Assembly (NCBI RefSeq): GCF_016735595.1
Contig: NZ_JAERRB010000004.1
Location: forward strand, 496,001-560,000
DNA length: 64,000 nucleotides
Origin: Chryseolinea lacunae
Lineage (GTDB): Bacteria; Bacteroidota; Bacteroidia; Cytophagales; Cyclobacteriaceae
Direction of reading: 5' to 3'
Shown: piece by piece, positions 36,389 to 44,943 of the stretch
Position numbering within the stretch: position 1 is the first letter of the stretch
Layout: every line of letters begins with the position of its first letter
Notes under the pieces: generated by a model
Told to the model about the DNA's origin: nothing
The model's database searches: none
The model's input: only the letters and a program-made list of their open reading frames with translations
Program-made: the position numbers and the translations under genes

Positions 36389-38338
36389 TTAAAGCAGGGT
36401 CCAAATTATAAAAATTATGATTGCGAACGCCGCCCAGAAAATATAAAGCTGAATTTTCCCACCCTGAAAAGAGCGCGTAAACGAACCGATACTCTTTGCC
36501 AACCCGGCTGCGCCATCCACAAAACCATCCACGATAGCGCGATCGAACCACCCCGTGAGGTTGGCCACAATCACCTGGGCATAGGCCGTGGCATGAAGAA
36601 AACCATCGATCCATTTTTTGTCTGCCCGATGCGTGAGGTCGGCCAGTTGCAACGTGGGTTGCTCGATGGCTTTCCGGGAAAACAGGTCCACATAAAATCC
36701 TTGCGCCAGCAGGCGCGAATCCAGTTTGCGACCCCGCGAAGCATAGGCCACGGCCAACGCCAGCAACACCCATGCGGCCGACGCCATGGAAACAAAACCG
36801 CCGTGAAAATCTTTGGCGGCGCCGATGTGGTTATAGATCCAGCCTGAAAATGAAAACGGATTCCATGAAAACCAGATCCACACCGAAGCCAATGCCAGCA
36901 CGGCCATCGGTGCCCGCATCACTACAGGGGGCTCCGACACCACAAGCGATGCCGTTGACTTTTCTTCGCCGTTGAAGATCGTCCACACCAGGCGGAACGT
37001 ATAGAGCACCGTCACAAACGAAACCAACGCCACAACCAGCAGCACCACCCAATGCCACGCATCGCCTGTGTTGCTCCAGTGCACCAACGCAGCAAGGATA
37101 GCATCTTTCGATAAAAATCCGGAGAACAACGGCAAACCGGCCAGCGCGCTACCACTCACCACAAACATGATGAACGTGAACGGAAGCTTTTTCCGCAAGC
37201 CGCCCAGCAGACGGATGTCCTGCACATCGAAATTCACATGCGATTGGTGTTGGGCCTGGTGAAGGGCATGAATGATGGAGCCAGCCGAAAGGAAGAGACA
37301 CGCTTTGAAGAAAGCATGCGTGAACAAATGCAACAGTGCCGCTTCGGGAGCGCCTGCGCCCATGGCTGCCACCATGAGCCCCAGTTGAGACATGGTGGAG
37401 TAGGCCAGCACTTTCTTGATGTCGTGTTGCGATAGGGCCGCAAAGGCGCCTAGCAGGGCCGTTATGGCGCCGGTGATGGCCACCACGTTGAGCGCTGCCG
37501 GGGTGAAGAGAAAATGCGCGCGGCCCAGCAGAAAAACGCCAGCCGTCACCATGGTTGCGGCGTGAATCAAAGCCGACACGGGCGTAGGGCCTTCCATGGC
37601 GTCGGGAAGCCACGTGAACAGCGGGAACTGTGCAGACTTGCCAACGACGCCACAGAAAATGCAGAGCGACGCAGCGGTCATCCACGCGGGATCAAGCGGC
37701 AGCGCGCGCAACGCTTCGATGTTGAACGTGTGTCCATGCGTCCACACCAGCATGAGGCCGATCAGAAAGCCGGCATCGCCCACGCGGTTGATGATGAACG
37801 CACGCTTCGAAGCTTCTGCTGCCGCAGGACTTTCGTTCCAGTGGCCGATGAGCATATAGGAAGAGAAACCCACCAGTTCCCAAAATACAAAAATCAAAAG
37901 CAGGTTGTCGGATACTACGATGCCCAGCATGGAAAATGTAAAAAATCCGAGCATGGCAAAGTAACGACGCAACGCCGTGTCGCCGGCCATGTAGCCGATG
38001 GAGTAGACGTGTACAAGAAACGACACGCCCGTCACCACAAACAGCATCAACGCCGACGCGTTGTTCACATGAATGCCGGCCGTGAAGGTGTGGTCTGCTA
38101 TGGAAAACCAAACGCGTTGCCAGGTGAAAGCCGGGTGATTCCAGGCTTGGTATAACACCACGGCCGCGCACACGGTGCTCGCCATCATGAGGAATGGCGC
38201 CAGCACCGAAGTTGCCCAACTGTATTTTTCAGAGACGTAGAAGCACAATAGGAACGAAAGCAACGGCAGGGCCAGGGCACCACCCAGGCAAATCACGAAG
38301 AATGACGAATGCGCTTGAAGGGTATCCAAAGGCGTCAT
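36389..38338 (-). CDS. nuoL: NADH-quinone oxidoreductase subunit L
   Basis: 649 residues, normal length including the long amphipathic lateral helix region before the C-terminal helix. Motifs FWELVGFSSYMLIG, KSAQFPLFTWLPDAMEGPTPVSALIHAATMV and DIKKVLAYSTMSQLG are conserved. Start overlaps the nuoK stop by 4 nt. Confidence 0.96.
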   Translation of the reverse strand: MTPLDTLQAHSSFFVICLGGALALPLLSFLLCFYVSEKYSWATSVLAPFLMMASTVCAAVVLYQAWNHPAFTWQRVWFSIADHTFTAGIHVNNASALMLFVVTGVSFLVHVYSIGYMAGDTALRRYFAMLGFFTFSMLGIVVSDNLLLIFVFWELVGFSSYMLIGHWNESPAAAEASKRAFIINRVGDAGFLIGLMLVWTHGHTFNIEALRALPLDPAWMTAASLCIFCGVVGKSAQFPLFTWLPDAMEGPTPVSALIHAATMVTAGVFLLGRAHFLFTPAALNVVAITGAITALLGAFAALSQHDIKKVLAYSTMSQLGLMVAAMGAGAPEAALLHLFTHAFFKACLFLSAGSIIHALHQAQHQSHVNFDVQDIRLLGGLRKKLPFTFIMFVVSGSALAGLPLFSGFLSKDAILAALVHWSNTGDAWHWVVLLVVALVSFVTVLYTFRLVWTIFNGEEKSTASLVVSEPPVVMRAPMAVLALASVWIWFSWNPFSFSGWIYNHIGAAKDFHGGFVSMASAAWVLLALAVAYASRGRKLDSRLLAQGFYVDLFSRKAIEQPTLQLADLTHRADKKWIDGFLHATAYAQVIVANLTGWFDRAIVDGFVDGAAGLAKSIGSFTRSFQGGKIQLYIFWAAFAIIIFIIWTLL

Positions 38339-38640
38339 TGGTTTAGTTCGTTCACATGATCGGGCACCGAGGTGCGATATTGCCGGTAGACGCGCAGCAC
38401 GATGGCCAGGCCCACCGCAGCTTCACACACCGCCACCACAATAACAAAGAGGGCAAACATTTGCCCTTGCAGCGACCCGGGATGAAGACTGTTGAAGGCC
38501 ACCAGGTTCAGGTTCGACGCATTCAACATCAGTTCCAATCCCAGTAGCACCATGATGGTGTTTCGCTTGGTGATGATGACGATGAGGCCTGTCGAAAACA
38601 GGAACGCGCCGAGGTATAGAAAGTGGTGCACCGGTGCCAT
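38335..38640 (-). CDS. nuoK: NADH-quinone oxidoreductase subunit K
   Basis: 101 residues, three membrane helices, with the conserved buried Glu in VLLGLELMLNASNLN and the second in VVAVCEAAVGLAIV. Overlaps nuoL by 4 nt. Confidence 0.96.
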   Translation of the reverse strand: MAPVHHFLYLGAFLFSTGLIVIITKRNTIMVLLGLELMLNASNLNLVAFNSLHPGSLQGQMFALFVIVVAVCEAAVGLAIVLRVYRQYRTSVPDHVNELNQ

Positions 38641-38641
38641 G

Positions 38642-39160
38642 TCAGATTTTTTTGGAAGCGTTGTCCGACGCCATCACGGCCGCGCCAATGAGCGCCATGA
38701 GCAGCAGGATGCCGGTGGTTTCGAACGGAAGCACATAGTCGCTCATGAGGGCGATGCCCACAGTTTGTGTCGCGTCAAACGTGGTGGAAGTTTTGGCAAC
38801 ACTTTCGCTGGTGGGAAATGTTTGCAGCGCAATGGCATACACCAGCGCGCCAAAGAACGCCAGCCCCACCAAGCCACCCGACACGGGCAGTGTGTGTTCC
38901 ACCACCAGCGGTTTGCCAGACAGACGCGACGTGAGCATGATCCCAAAGATGATGACCACCAGGATGCCGCCGGCATAGACCAGAATTTGTGTGACGGCCA
39001 CAAACTCGGCAAAGGCCAGCACATACAAACCCGCCAGCGCCAGCAGGATAACAATGACGAGCAGGGCGCCATAAAAAACACTGCGCGCAAAGAGCAATGC
39101 CACCGCGGCAATCGCTGCCGCCGCTTCAAAGAAGTAGAACAGGATCAACGGTGCGTTCAT
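38642..39160 (-). CDS. nuoJ: NADH-quinone oxidoreductase subunit J
   Basis: 172 residues with five membrane helices and the conserved VAVTQILVYAGGILVVIIFGIML segment that contains the pi-bulge helix. Its start overlaps the nuoI stop by 4 nt. Confidence 0.95.
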   Translation of the reverse strand: MNAPLILFYFFEAAAAIAAVALLFARSVFYGALLVIVILLALAGLYVLAFAEFVAVTQILVYAGGILVVIIFGIMLTSRLSGKPLVVEHTLPVSGGLVGLAFFGALVYAIALQTFPTSESVAKTSTTFDATQTVGIALMSDYVLPFETTGILLLMALIGAAVMASDNASKKI

Positions 39161-39888
39161 GACGTGGGCGTGGAGGATCCGGGTGGTTTTATTTTGGGCT
39201 TGAACACCGGCTTGCTCACCTTGGGTGCAGCAGGGGCCACAGCGGCATCGCCATTGTCTTTCTTTTCTTCAGGGGTGCCGACAATTGTCGCCGTGGGGGC
39301 AGGTGGTGTGGCCGCGGCGACCGCTTTCGATTTTTGATGTTCTTCGAATAGTTTTTTCTTCTCGGCAATTTCGGCTTCCGTCATTTCGGCAAACACAAAG
39401 TTGTGTTCGCGGATGTCGGTCACGCTGAAATCATAAACCTTGGTCATGGTGAGGCACTCGGTGGGGCACACGGTGGTGCACAGTCCGCAGAAGCAACACT
39501 TGCCCATGTCGATGTCGAAGGTGGCGGCATAGATGCGCTTCGAGGTGCCGTCGGAGGTTCTGCCGATTTCTTCGGTGGCGCGGATCGGTTCAATGGTGAT
39601 GCAATCTACCGGGCAAACCTTGGCGCACTTGTCGCACACAATGCAGTCGTCTATTTCGTTGTGAAGCCGGTAGCGCCCGTTGTCGGGCACGGGTTGCATG
39701 GCGTAGGGATATTGAATGGTGGCAATGCCCTCGCGTTCGGAAAAATAGTTGGGCGCGCTGATGGCCCGCACAGGTTGTGTTTTGCGCGCTTGCCGGAGAT
39801 GTGCAAAGGTGATTTTCAACCCGCTGCTCAACGAGCGAATCGTGTCGATCACATGCTGCCAATAGGATGGTTCTTTGCCCTTTGTCAT
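39157..39888 (-). CDS. nuoI: NADH-quinone oxidoreductase subunit I with Pro/Ala/Lys-rich tail
   Basis: 243 residues from ATG 39888. Two 4Fe-4S motifs, CIVCDKCAKVCPVDC and CCFCGLCTTVCPTEC, carry clusters N6a/N6b that pass electrons toward quinone. After the core (~residue 165) an unusual tail rich in Ala, Pro, Lys and Thr (PPAPTATIVGTPEEKK..., PKVSKPVFKPKIKPPGSS) adds about 75 residues beyond the typical family end. Lies about 100 nt after the histidine kinase gene, behind a long hairpin. Confidence 0.93.
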   Translation of the reverse strand: MTKGKEPSYWQHVIDTIRSLSSGLKITFAHLRQARKTQPVRAISAPNYFSEREGIATIQYPYAMQPVPDNGRYRLHNEIDDCIVCDKCAKVCPVDCITIEPIRATEEIGRTSDGTSKRIYAATFDIDMGKCCFCGLCTTVCPTECLTMTKVYDFSVTDIREHNFVFAEMTEAEIAEKKKLFEEHQKSKAVAAATPPAPTATIVGTPEEKKDNGDAAVAPAAPKVSKPVFKPKIKPPGSSTPTS

Positions 39889-39910
39889 TGCAGAGCAAAA
39901 ATAGAAGGGA

Positions 39911-39963
39911 AAAGGACGCGGCCCACATTTCTGCACGATTATTCGCAGAAGTTTGGGCCGCGT
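39911..39963 (-). terminator. Long hairpin between the histidine kinase and nuoI
   Basis: Near-perfect 19-bp stem: ACGCGGCCCA (39916-39925) pairs with TGGGCCGCGT (39954-39963), continued by TTCTGC / GCAGAA, loop ~10 nt. On the minus strand it is followed only by CCTTTTCCCTT, a weak U-run, so partial termination or an RNA processing site is more likely than full stop. It lies 27 nt before the nuoI ATG. Confidence 0.6.
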
Positions 39964-39988
39964 TTAGGGGCGAACAGATGTTAGACGT

Positions 39989-42013
39989 TTAGGTGGTTGC
40001 CTTGGGCAGTGTGAAGTAGAACGTGCTGCCTTTGCCTTCTTCGCTTTCCACCCAGATTTTCCCACCGTTCTTCTCCACAAACTCTTTGCAGAGAATCAAC
40101 CCAAGCCCTGTGCCTTTTTCGTTGGCCGTGCCGCGGGTGGTGTAGGGAGCTGTTTTGTCGAAGAGAATTTTGATGATGTCAGGGGGCATGCCCACGCCGT
40201 TGTCGGTCACCGACATCATCCACTGTGTGCCTTTGTCCTGGCTGCGGATGGCCACGGTGCCGCCGTCGTTGGTGAACTTCAGGGCGTTGGTGATGAGGTT
40301 TCGGATCACCAGGTTGATGGTGTTGGAGTCGGCAAAGCCGATGGTGTTTTTGGGCACCTCGTTCACAAGCTGGATGTCTTTGCCATTCACGGCGGCCAGC
40401 AGCTGTATGTTTTCTTCCACAATGTTTCCAATGTCGATTTTGGCGGCCTGCACATTGAGCTTGTCCATTTGCAGCAGGGTCCAGTCCAGCAGGTTGTTGA
40501 GCAACGTGCGGGTGTGGTTGAAACGCACCTTCAGTTCGCGCACGTGGCTGGGCAATTCGGCTTCGGTCACCGCGCCCTTGTCGAGCAGGTCAAGCAACCC
40601 GCTCAGGGCATTGATGGGCGAACGCAGGTCGTGCGAGATAATGGAGAAGAATTTGTCTTTCACCTGGTTGAGACGTTCCAGCTCTTCGCTGCGGGTTTCC
40701 ATCTCTTCCTGGTGCTGAAGCAACAGCATGTTGATTTGGCGTCTGCGGCGACCGCTGCGATACACCGTCACCAGCAGAATCACGCTCAACGCCATCACCA
40801 CCACCAGGATGTTGCGCACAAATTCCTGTTTCTTCAATTCATCTTTCTGATCGGCCTGCTGGCGGCTGAGTGCAGCAATCTGCGAGTCGCGCGATTCGGT
40901 TTCGAAACGGAGCTGGTCGCGCAGCAGTTTGCCCTGCATCTCCTGGCTGAACAAGGTGTCTTCCAGTTGCTTGAATTGTTTGTAGTATTCCAGCGACTTC
41001 TTGAAGTCGCCTTTCATTTCCCACAGGATCGACAACTGGTTGAAGCATTTGATTTCCAGCACACGGGCATTCAGTTGTTTGGCCACCGTGAGGCTGTTTT
41101 CAATTTTGGTGAGGGCTTGTGCAAAGTCGCCTTCCTTGGTGTAGACAAGACCCCGACCCAATTCAACCTCGGCCATGCCAAAACGGTCGTTGGCGCGGGC
41201 GTGAAGTGCATAGGCCGAATCATAGTGTGCCTTTGCGCTCGCAAAGTCGCCACGACGCAGGTAGATGGTGGCAAGTTTGGAATGCACCTTCGGCTCTAGC
41301 TGGTTCACCTTCAGTTTGTGAATGATCTCAAGCGATTTCTTGAGCGACAGCAGTGCCGAGTCGTATTCATTTTTGCGCAGCTGTACATCGCCGATTTCAT
41401 CGTAGGCGTAGGCAATGCCTTCTTCGTCTTTGTGTTTCTCACTCATGCGCTTCGCCAGGTTCAGGTGGTCGAGGGCGCGTTCGTATTGGCCCAACTCCTT
41501 GAACACGCGACCCACGTTGTGATAGGCCACCAGCATGCGGAAGGTGTCGCGCACGGCCACGGCCACGCGATGCGATTGGGTGAAGTAGTAGAACGAGTCG
41601 TCATACTCGCCCAGTTCATAGTAGTCGTTGCCGATGTTGTTGTAGTCGCGCGAAATTTTGGCGCTGTCTTTCAGCAGGATATCATTTTCGAGCGAGAGGT
41701 TGTCGAAACGAATGGCGGCGCTGTGATCGCCGCTACTGGTGAGCATGAAGGCTTTGTTCTGGTAGGCCAGCACTTTCAGTGAGGGGTCGTCCAGTTTTTC
41801 GGCGAGCTTCACGGCCTCGTCCGTATAGCGGGCGCTGCTGGTGTAGTCTGAGTATTGGTTCAGGGCGGCGAGGCGTATCAGCAAACGCACACGCGACGAA
41901 TCAGGCAAGTCACTTTTCAATGCCTTCTGCAGGCTATCAAGGTCGTGTTGGGCCTGCGCATGCAGGGTCACCTGAGAGAAAAGAAAGAGTGCAATCCAAA
42001 AAGTTTTTTTCAC
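39989..42013 (-). CDS. TPR-containing sensor histidine kinase inside the nuo cluster
   Basis: 674 residues, GTG start. Signal peptide (ends ...LHAQAQ), seven or so TPR repeats (to ~residue 360), a membrane helix (ILVVVMALSVILLVTVY), coiled coil, then HisKA (phospho-acceptor in FFSIISHDLRSPINAL) and a complete HATPase_c (NLVIRNLITNALKF, DNGVGMPPD, GTGLGLILCKEFV). No receiver gene is adjacent. It starts 4 nt after the nuoH stop and is co-directional with all nuo genes, so it is probably co-transcribed with complex I. Confidence 0.9.
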   Translation of the reverse strand: MKKTFWIALFLFSQVTLHAQAQHDLDSLQKALKSDLPDSSRVRLLIRLAALNQYSDYTSSARYTDEAVKLAEKLDDPSLKVLAYQNKAFMLTSSGDHSAAIRFDNLSLENDILLKDSAKISRDYNNIGNDYYELGEYDDSFYYFTQSHRVAVAVRDTFRMLVAYHNVGRVFKELGQYERALDHLNLAKRMSEKHKDEEGIAYAYDEIGDVQLRKNEYDSALLSLKKSLEIIHKLKVNQLEPKVHSKLATIYLRRGDFASAKAHYDSAYALHARANDRFGMAEVELGRGLVYTKEGDFAQALTKIENSLTVAKQLNARVLEIKCFNQLSILWEMKGDFKKSLEYYKQFKQLEDTLFSQEMQGKLLRDQLRFETESRDSQIAALSRQQADQKDELKKQEFVRNILVVVMALSVILLVTVYRSGRRRRQINMLLLQHQEEMETRSEELERLNQVKDKFFSIISHDLRSPINALSGLLDLLDKGAVTEAELPSHVRELKVRFNHTRTLLNNLLDWTLLQMDKLNVQAAKIDIGNIVEENIQLLAAVNGKDIQLVNEVPKNTIGFADSNTINLVIRNLITNALKFTNDGGTVAIRSQDKGTQWMMSVTDNGVGMPPDIIKILFDKTAPYTTRGTANEKGTGLGLILCKEFVEKNGGKIWVESEEGKGSTFYFTLPKATT

Positions 42014-42017
42014 GCGA

Positions 42018-43100
42018 TCAACTAAAAATTAATTTCCAAAATCCGCATACAACTACCAGTGCCAAAGCCAGCGGTGTCAAATATTTCCACGATACATTCA
42101 TTAATTGGTCAACCCTGAGGCGGGGAAAAGTCCAACGCACCCACATCTGCACGGCTACTAAAAACATGGCCTTACTCATCAACCAAAAAATCCCCCACAA
42201 GGTCGATCCCCAGGATCCTGCCGAGCCACTGGTCCAGTCGGCCAGACGCACCGCAGCAATGTTCGGTAGTGGGGTGCTCCAGCTGCCAAAAAATAATACA
42301 GCCCCTAATATACTGACTAAAAGCATCATTCCATATTCAGCAAGCATTATTACGGCCCACCGGAACCCGGAGTATTCCGTCTGAAAACCCGCCACCAATT
42401 CCGATTCTGCCTCGGGCAAATCGAACGGCGCACGGTTGCATTCGGCCAGCGAGGCGATGAAGAACACAACCCACGCCACGGCTAACAGCGGCATCCGGAA
42501 AACGTTCCAGGTGGTGAACCCACCCACGCCCGACATGTCAAGCCCCAGCGACGAAATGCCAAACAGAAATTGGGGAGCCGTGCTGTAGCTGCTTTGCTGA
42601 TACGATATCTCTTGCAGGCTCAGCGTCTCGCACGTCATGCACACGCAAAGAACGCTCAGGCCCAGGGGCACTTCATAGGAAATGATCTGCGCGGCCGACC
42701 GCATGGTGCCAAACATGCTGAACTTGTTGTTCGAACTCCATCCGGCAATCACAATGCCCACCACGTCGAGCGACACAATGGCCAACAGGAAAAACAACGC
42801 AGTGGATAGTTCGGCACCGGCCCACGAGGGTGCCAGGGGCAACACGGCGAAGCCGGCAAACACTGCTGCAAAGATGAGGATGGGCGCCAACTTGAACAGC
42901 TTCGATTCGGCTTTGGCCGGCACAATGTCTTCTTTCTGAATAAGTTTGAGGAGGTCGGCCACGGTTTGGGCGATGCCGTAGTAGCCCACTTCCATCGGGC
43001 CGAGACGGTCCTGTATGAACGCAGATAGCTTGCGCTCCGCGTAGATGGCGATCACGGTGTAAAACAACAGGAACGGTAATATGAATATTAGCGTCGTCAA
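42018..43100 (-). CDS. nuoH: NADH-quinone oxidoreductase subunit H
   Basis: 360 residues, TTG start (only 18 bases after an in-frame stop). Conserved ERKLSAFIQDRLGPMEVGYYG near the N-terminus and the E-rich quinone-site loop (SLAECNRAPFDLPEAESELVAGFQTEYSG). Couples quinone reduction to the pump. First nuo gene here: upstream lies murI, not nuoG. Confidence 0.95.
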   Translation of the reverse strand: MTTLIFILPFLLFYTVIAIYAERKLSAFIQDRLGPMEVGYYGIAQTVADLLKLIQKEDIVPAKAESKLFKLAPILIFAAVFAGFAVLPLAPSWAGAELSTALFFLLAIVSLDVVGIVIAGWSSNNKFSMFGTMRSAAQIISYEVPLGLSVLCVCMTCETLSLQEISYQQSSYSTAPQFLFGISSLGLDMSGVGGFTTWNVFRMPLLAVAWVVFFIASLAECNRAPFDLPEAESELVAGFQTEYSGFRWAVIMLAEYGMMLLVSILGAVLFFGSWSTPLPNIAAVRLADWTSGSAGSWGSTLWGIFWLMSKAMFLVAVQMWVRWTFPRLRVDQLMNVSWKYLTPLALALVVVCGFWKLIFS

Positions 43101-43175
43101 GGGCTCAGGCTCCGGGCATTAAAAAGGTTTCCAAATTGGGGATTTTATAGTTCCGGATTATTAATTTTTTATCTG

Positions 43176-43207
43176 GAAAAGTACATCGCCCCGCTCAGTT
43201 CCACAAG
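43176..43207 (-). promoter_or_regulatory. Possible promoter of the nuoH-N unit
   Basis: Minus strand CTTG (43207-43204), 20-nt spacer, TACTTTTC (43183-43176; one mismatch to TAnnTTTG), inside the murI 3' end. Suggestive only. Confidence 0.35.
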
Positions 43208-44007
43208 GGGTGTTTTTCCAGCCGCACATCGGCATGAAAAAACATGCGGGCCGCAGCCTCAAATGATTCGGTATAGTCCGACACCAGAAAGTGGTGCTGT
43301 ACCGGCCCCGTGGTGTTCAGCAGGTTTTCATTTTCAAGATGGCGTTGCAGGGCCCGCGCAATGGTTTCGGACGAATCCAGGATGGTCATACGCTCGCCAT
43401 AGAAGGCCGCGATCTCCCGCTTGATGAGGGGATAGTGCGTGCACGCCAGGATGAGGGCTTCGATGTGGTGAAGATTTTCGTCGCCCAGATATTGCGCGAT
43501 GATTTCATGACTGATCTGGTTGTTGAAAAATCCTTCCTCGATCATGGGGGCAAGCAATGGAGTGGCTACTGAATGCAGGGATATCTGCCGGTGGCCCTCC
43601 TCAATCTTGCGGGCATACACACCCGACTGTACCGTGCGCTTGGTGCCGATGAGGCCCACCCGCCGGTCGGGAAACTTTTCGAGCACCAGCGCCACCATGG
43701 GGTCGATCACGTTGATGATGTGCACATCGTTGCGCACATATTCCTTCAGCAGTTCGTAGGCGGCAGACGATGCGGAATTGCATGCAATGACAATAACCTT
43801 ACATCCTTTTTTCAGGAGCACATCGGCAATTTTGATGGAGTAGGCCTGAATGGCGGCCTCCGACTTGTCGCCATAGGGCAAGTGGGCGGTGTCGCCGAAA
43901 TAGATCATGCTTTCCTGGGGCAGCAGGTTTCGGATGGCGTGTGCCACCGTGAGTCCGCCAATGCCACTGTCAAAGACTCCGATGGGTTGCGTGGGCGATA
44001 GCTTCAT
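43195..44007 (-). CDS. murI: Glutamate racemase
   Basis: 270 residues from ATG 44007. Both catalytic cysteines are seen: VIACNSASSAA and ILACTHYPLI; N-terminal GVFDSGIGGLTVAHAI is the family signature. Converts L- to D-glutamate for peptidoglycan. A TTG at 44019 is in frame but unneeded. Confidence 0.95.
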   Translation of the reverse strand: MKLSPTQPIGVFDSGIGGLTVAHAIRNLLPQESMIYFGDTAHLPYGDKSEAAIQAYSIKIADVLLKKGCKVIVIACNSASSAAYELLKEYVRNDVHIINVIDPMVALVLEKFPDRRVGLIGTKRTVQSGVYARKIEEGHRQISLHSVATPLLAPMIEEGFFNNQISHEIIAQYLGDENLHHIEALILACTHYPLIKREIAAFYGERMTILDSSETIARALQRHLENENLLNTTGPVQHHFLVSDYTESFEAAARMFFHADVRLEKHPLWN

Positions 44008-44072
44008 AGAACGCGCCAATATACAGGTTGGACGCGGGTCGGAAAGCGCTTAGGCGAAAAGTATTTTTTGGA

Positions 44073-44810
44073 TCATGCGGTGTTTGCCGTGAGTTTAGTC
44101 ACCACAATCTCGTGTTGTTCGCGATGTCCGCAATAGGAACATTTGAAGTGCTTCAGGAGCAGGCCCGGCTCCATGGGTGTGGGGGCCCGTTCAATTTCTT
44201 CGCGGTCAATCACCAGCGTGAAGTAGCCGCATTCCGTGCACTCTTCGGCGTGCTGATAGGCCGGATATTTTTCGATTTTTTTGTAGCCTGTTTTATCGTC
44301 GAGCCACACGTCGTAATCGATGGAATGAACAGGTCCCGACGTTTTCATGTCGTCTTCGAGGTGATGTTCTTCTTCCGAATCACTGAGCTTGCGCATGACG
44401 TTTCCTTCCGGAGAAATGCGCGGCGTGTTGCGCAGTTTGGTGAGCCGTTTTTCGAGTTGACGCGGATAATAGATGCGCACCAGGCTGAAGAAAATAAAGT
44501 AGGAGATCACACCGAATCCGGCCGTGATGAAGATGCGCACAAAAAACCAGCGCGAACCCTCGTGCACAATTTTGTCGGTGGCCAGCGTGTTGGCATAGAT
44601 CGCCACCGCTGCGATGAAGGCCATGACGGAATACCAGAAGTATTTGATCTCGTTGAGGTTTACGTAGTCGTATTTCTCTTTGAAATCTTTGATCTGGAAA
44701 ACTTTGAACTCATGATACAAAAGGATCAATACCCCGATCGCCACACACATCACTGCCCCAACATACATGTATTGATCCCACGCGCTTAAGAACGTTGACG
44801 TGGTTTCCAT
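44073..44810 (-). CDS. Membrane protein with C-terminal zinc ribbon, unknown function
   Basis: 245 residues from ATG 44810. Three membrane helices in the N-terminal 120 residues (MYVGAVMCVAIGVLILLYH; FWYSVMAFIAAVAIYA; FFVRIFITAGFGVISYFIFF), a charged middle section and a cytoplasmic four-Cys ribbon (CTECGYF ... CSYCGH) of about 30 residues. The longer frame to 44876 begins upstream of the predicted promoter and is rejected. I know no named family. Confidence 0.72.
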   Translation of the reverse strand: METTSTFLSAWDQYMYVGAVMCVAIGVLILLYHEFKVFQIKDFKEKYDYVNLNEIKYFWYSVMAFIAAVAIYANTLATDKIVHEGSRWFFVRIFITAGFGVISYFIFFSLVRIYYPRQLEKRLTKLRNTPRISPEGNVMRKLSDSEEEHHLEDDMKTSGPVHSIDYDVWLDDKTGYKKIEKYPAYQHAEECTECGYFTLVIDREEIERAPTPMEPGLLLKHFKCSYCGHREQHEIVVTKLTANTA

Positions 44811-44840
44811 AAGAATTAAATTTTGGTATACTAATATATA

Positions 44841-44848
44841 CAAAAATA
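44841..44848 (-). promoter_or_regulatory. -7 element for the zinc-ribbon membrane protein
   Basis: TATTTTTG on the minus strand, exact TAnnTTTG, about 30 nt before the ATG at 44810. No clear -33 partner at 19 nt. Confidence 0.45.
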
Positions 44849-44894
44849 TTCTATCGAATGCCACAAGACGCTCCATTCTTTGCGGGCAGAGCTG

Positions 44895-44902
44895 TAAATT
44901 TG
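44895..44902 (+). promoter_or_regulatory. -7 element for the plus-strand TPR kinase
   Basis: TAAATTTG, exact TAnnTTTG, with predicted leader about 35 nt before the ATG at 44944. Divergent to the element at 44841-44848; the -33 region is not clear. Confidence 0.45.
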
Positions 44903-44943
44903 TCTCTTATTTTTCGTAGGTAAATTCCACATTCTGTTAGTTC

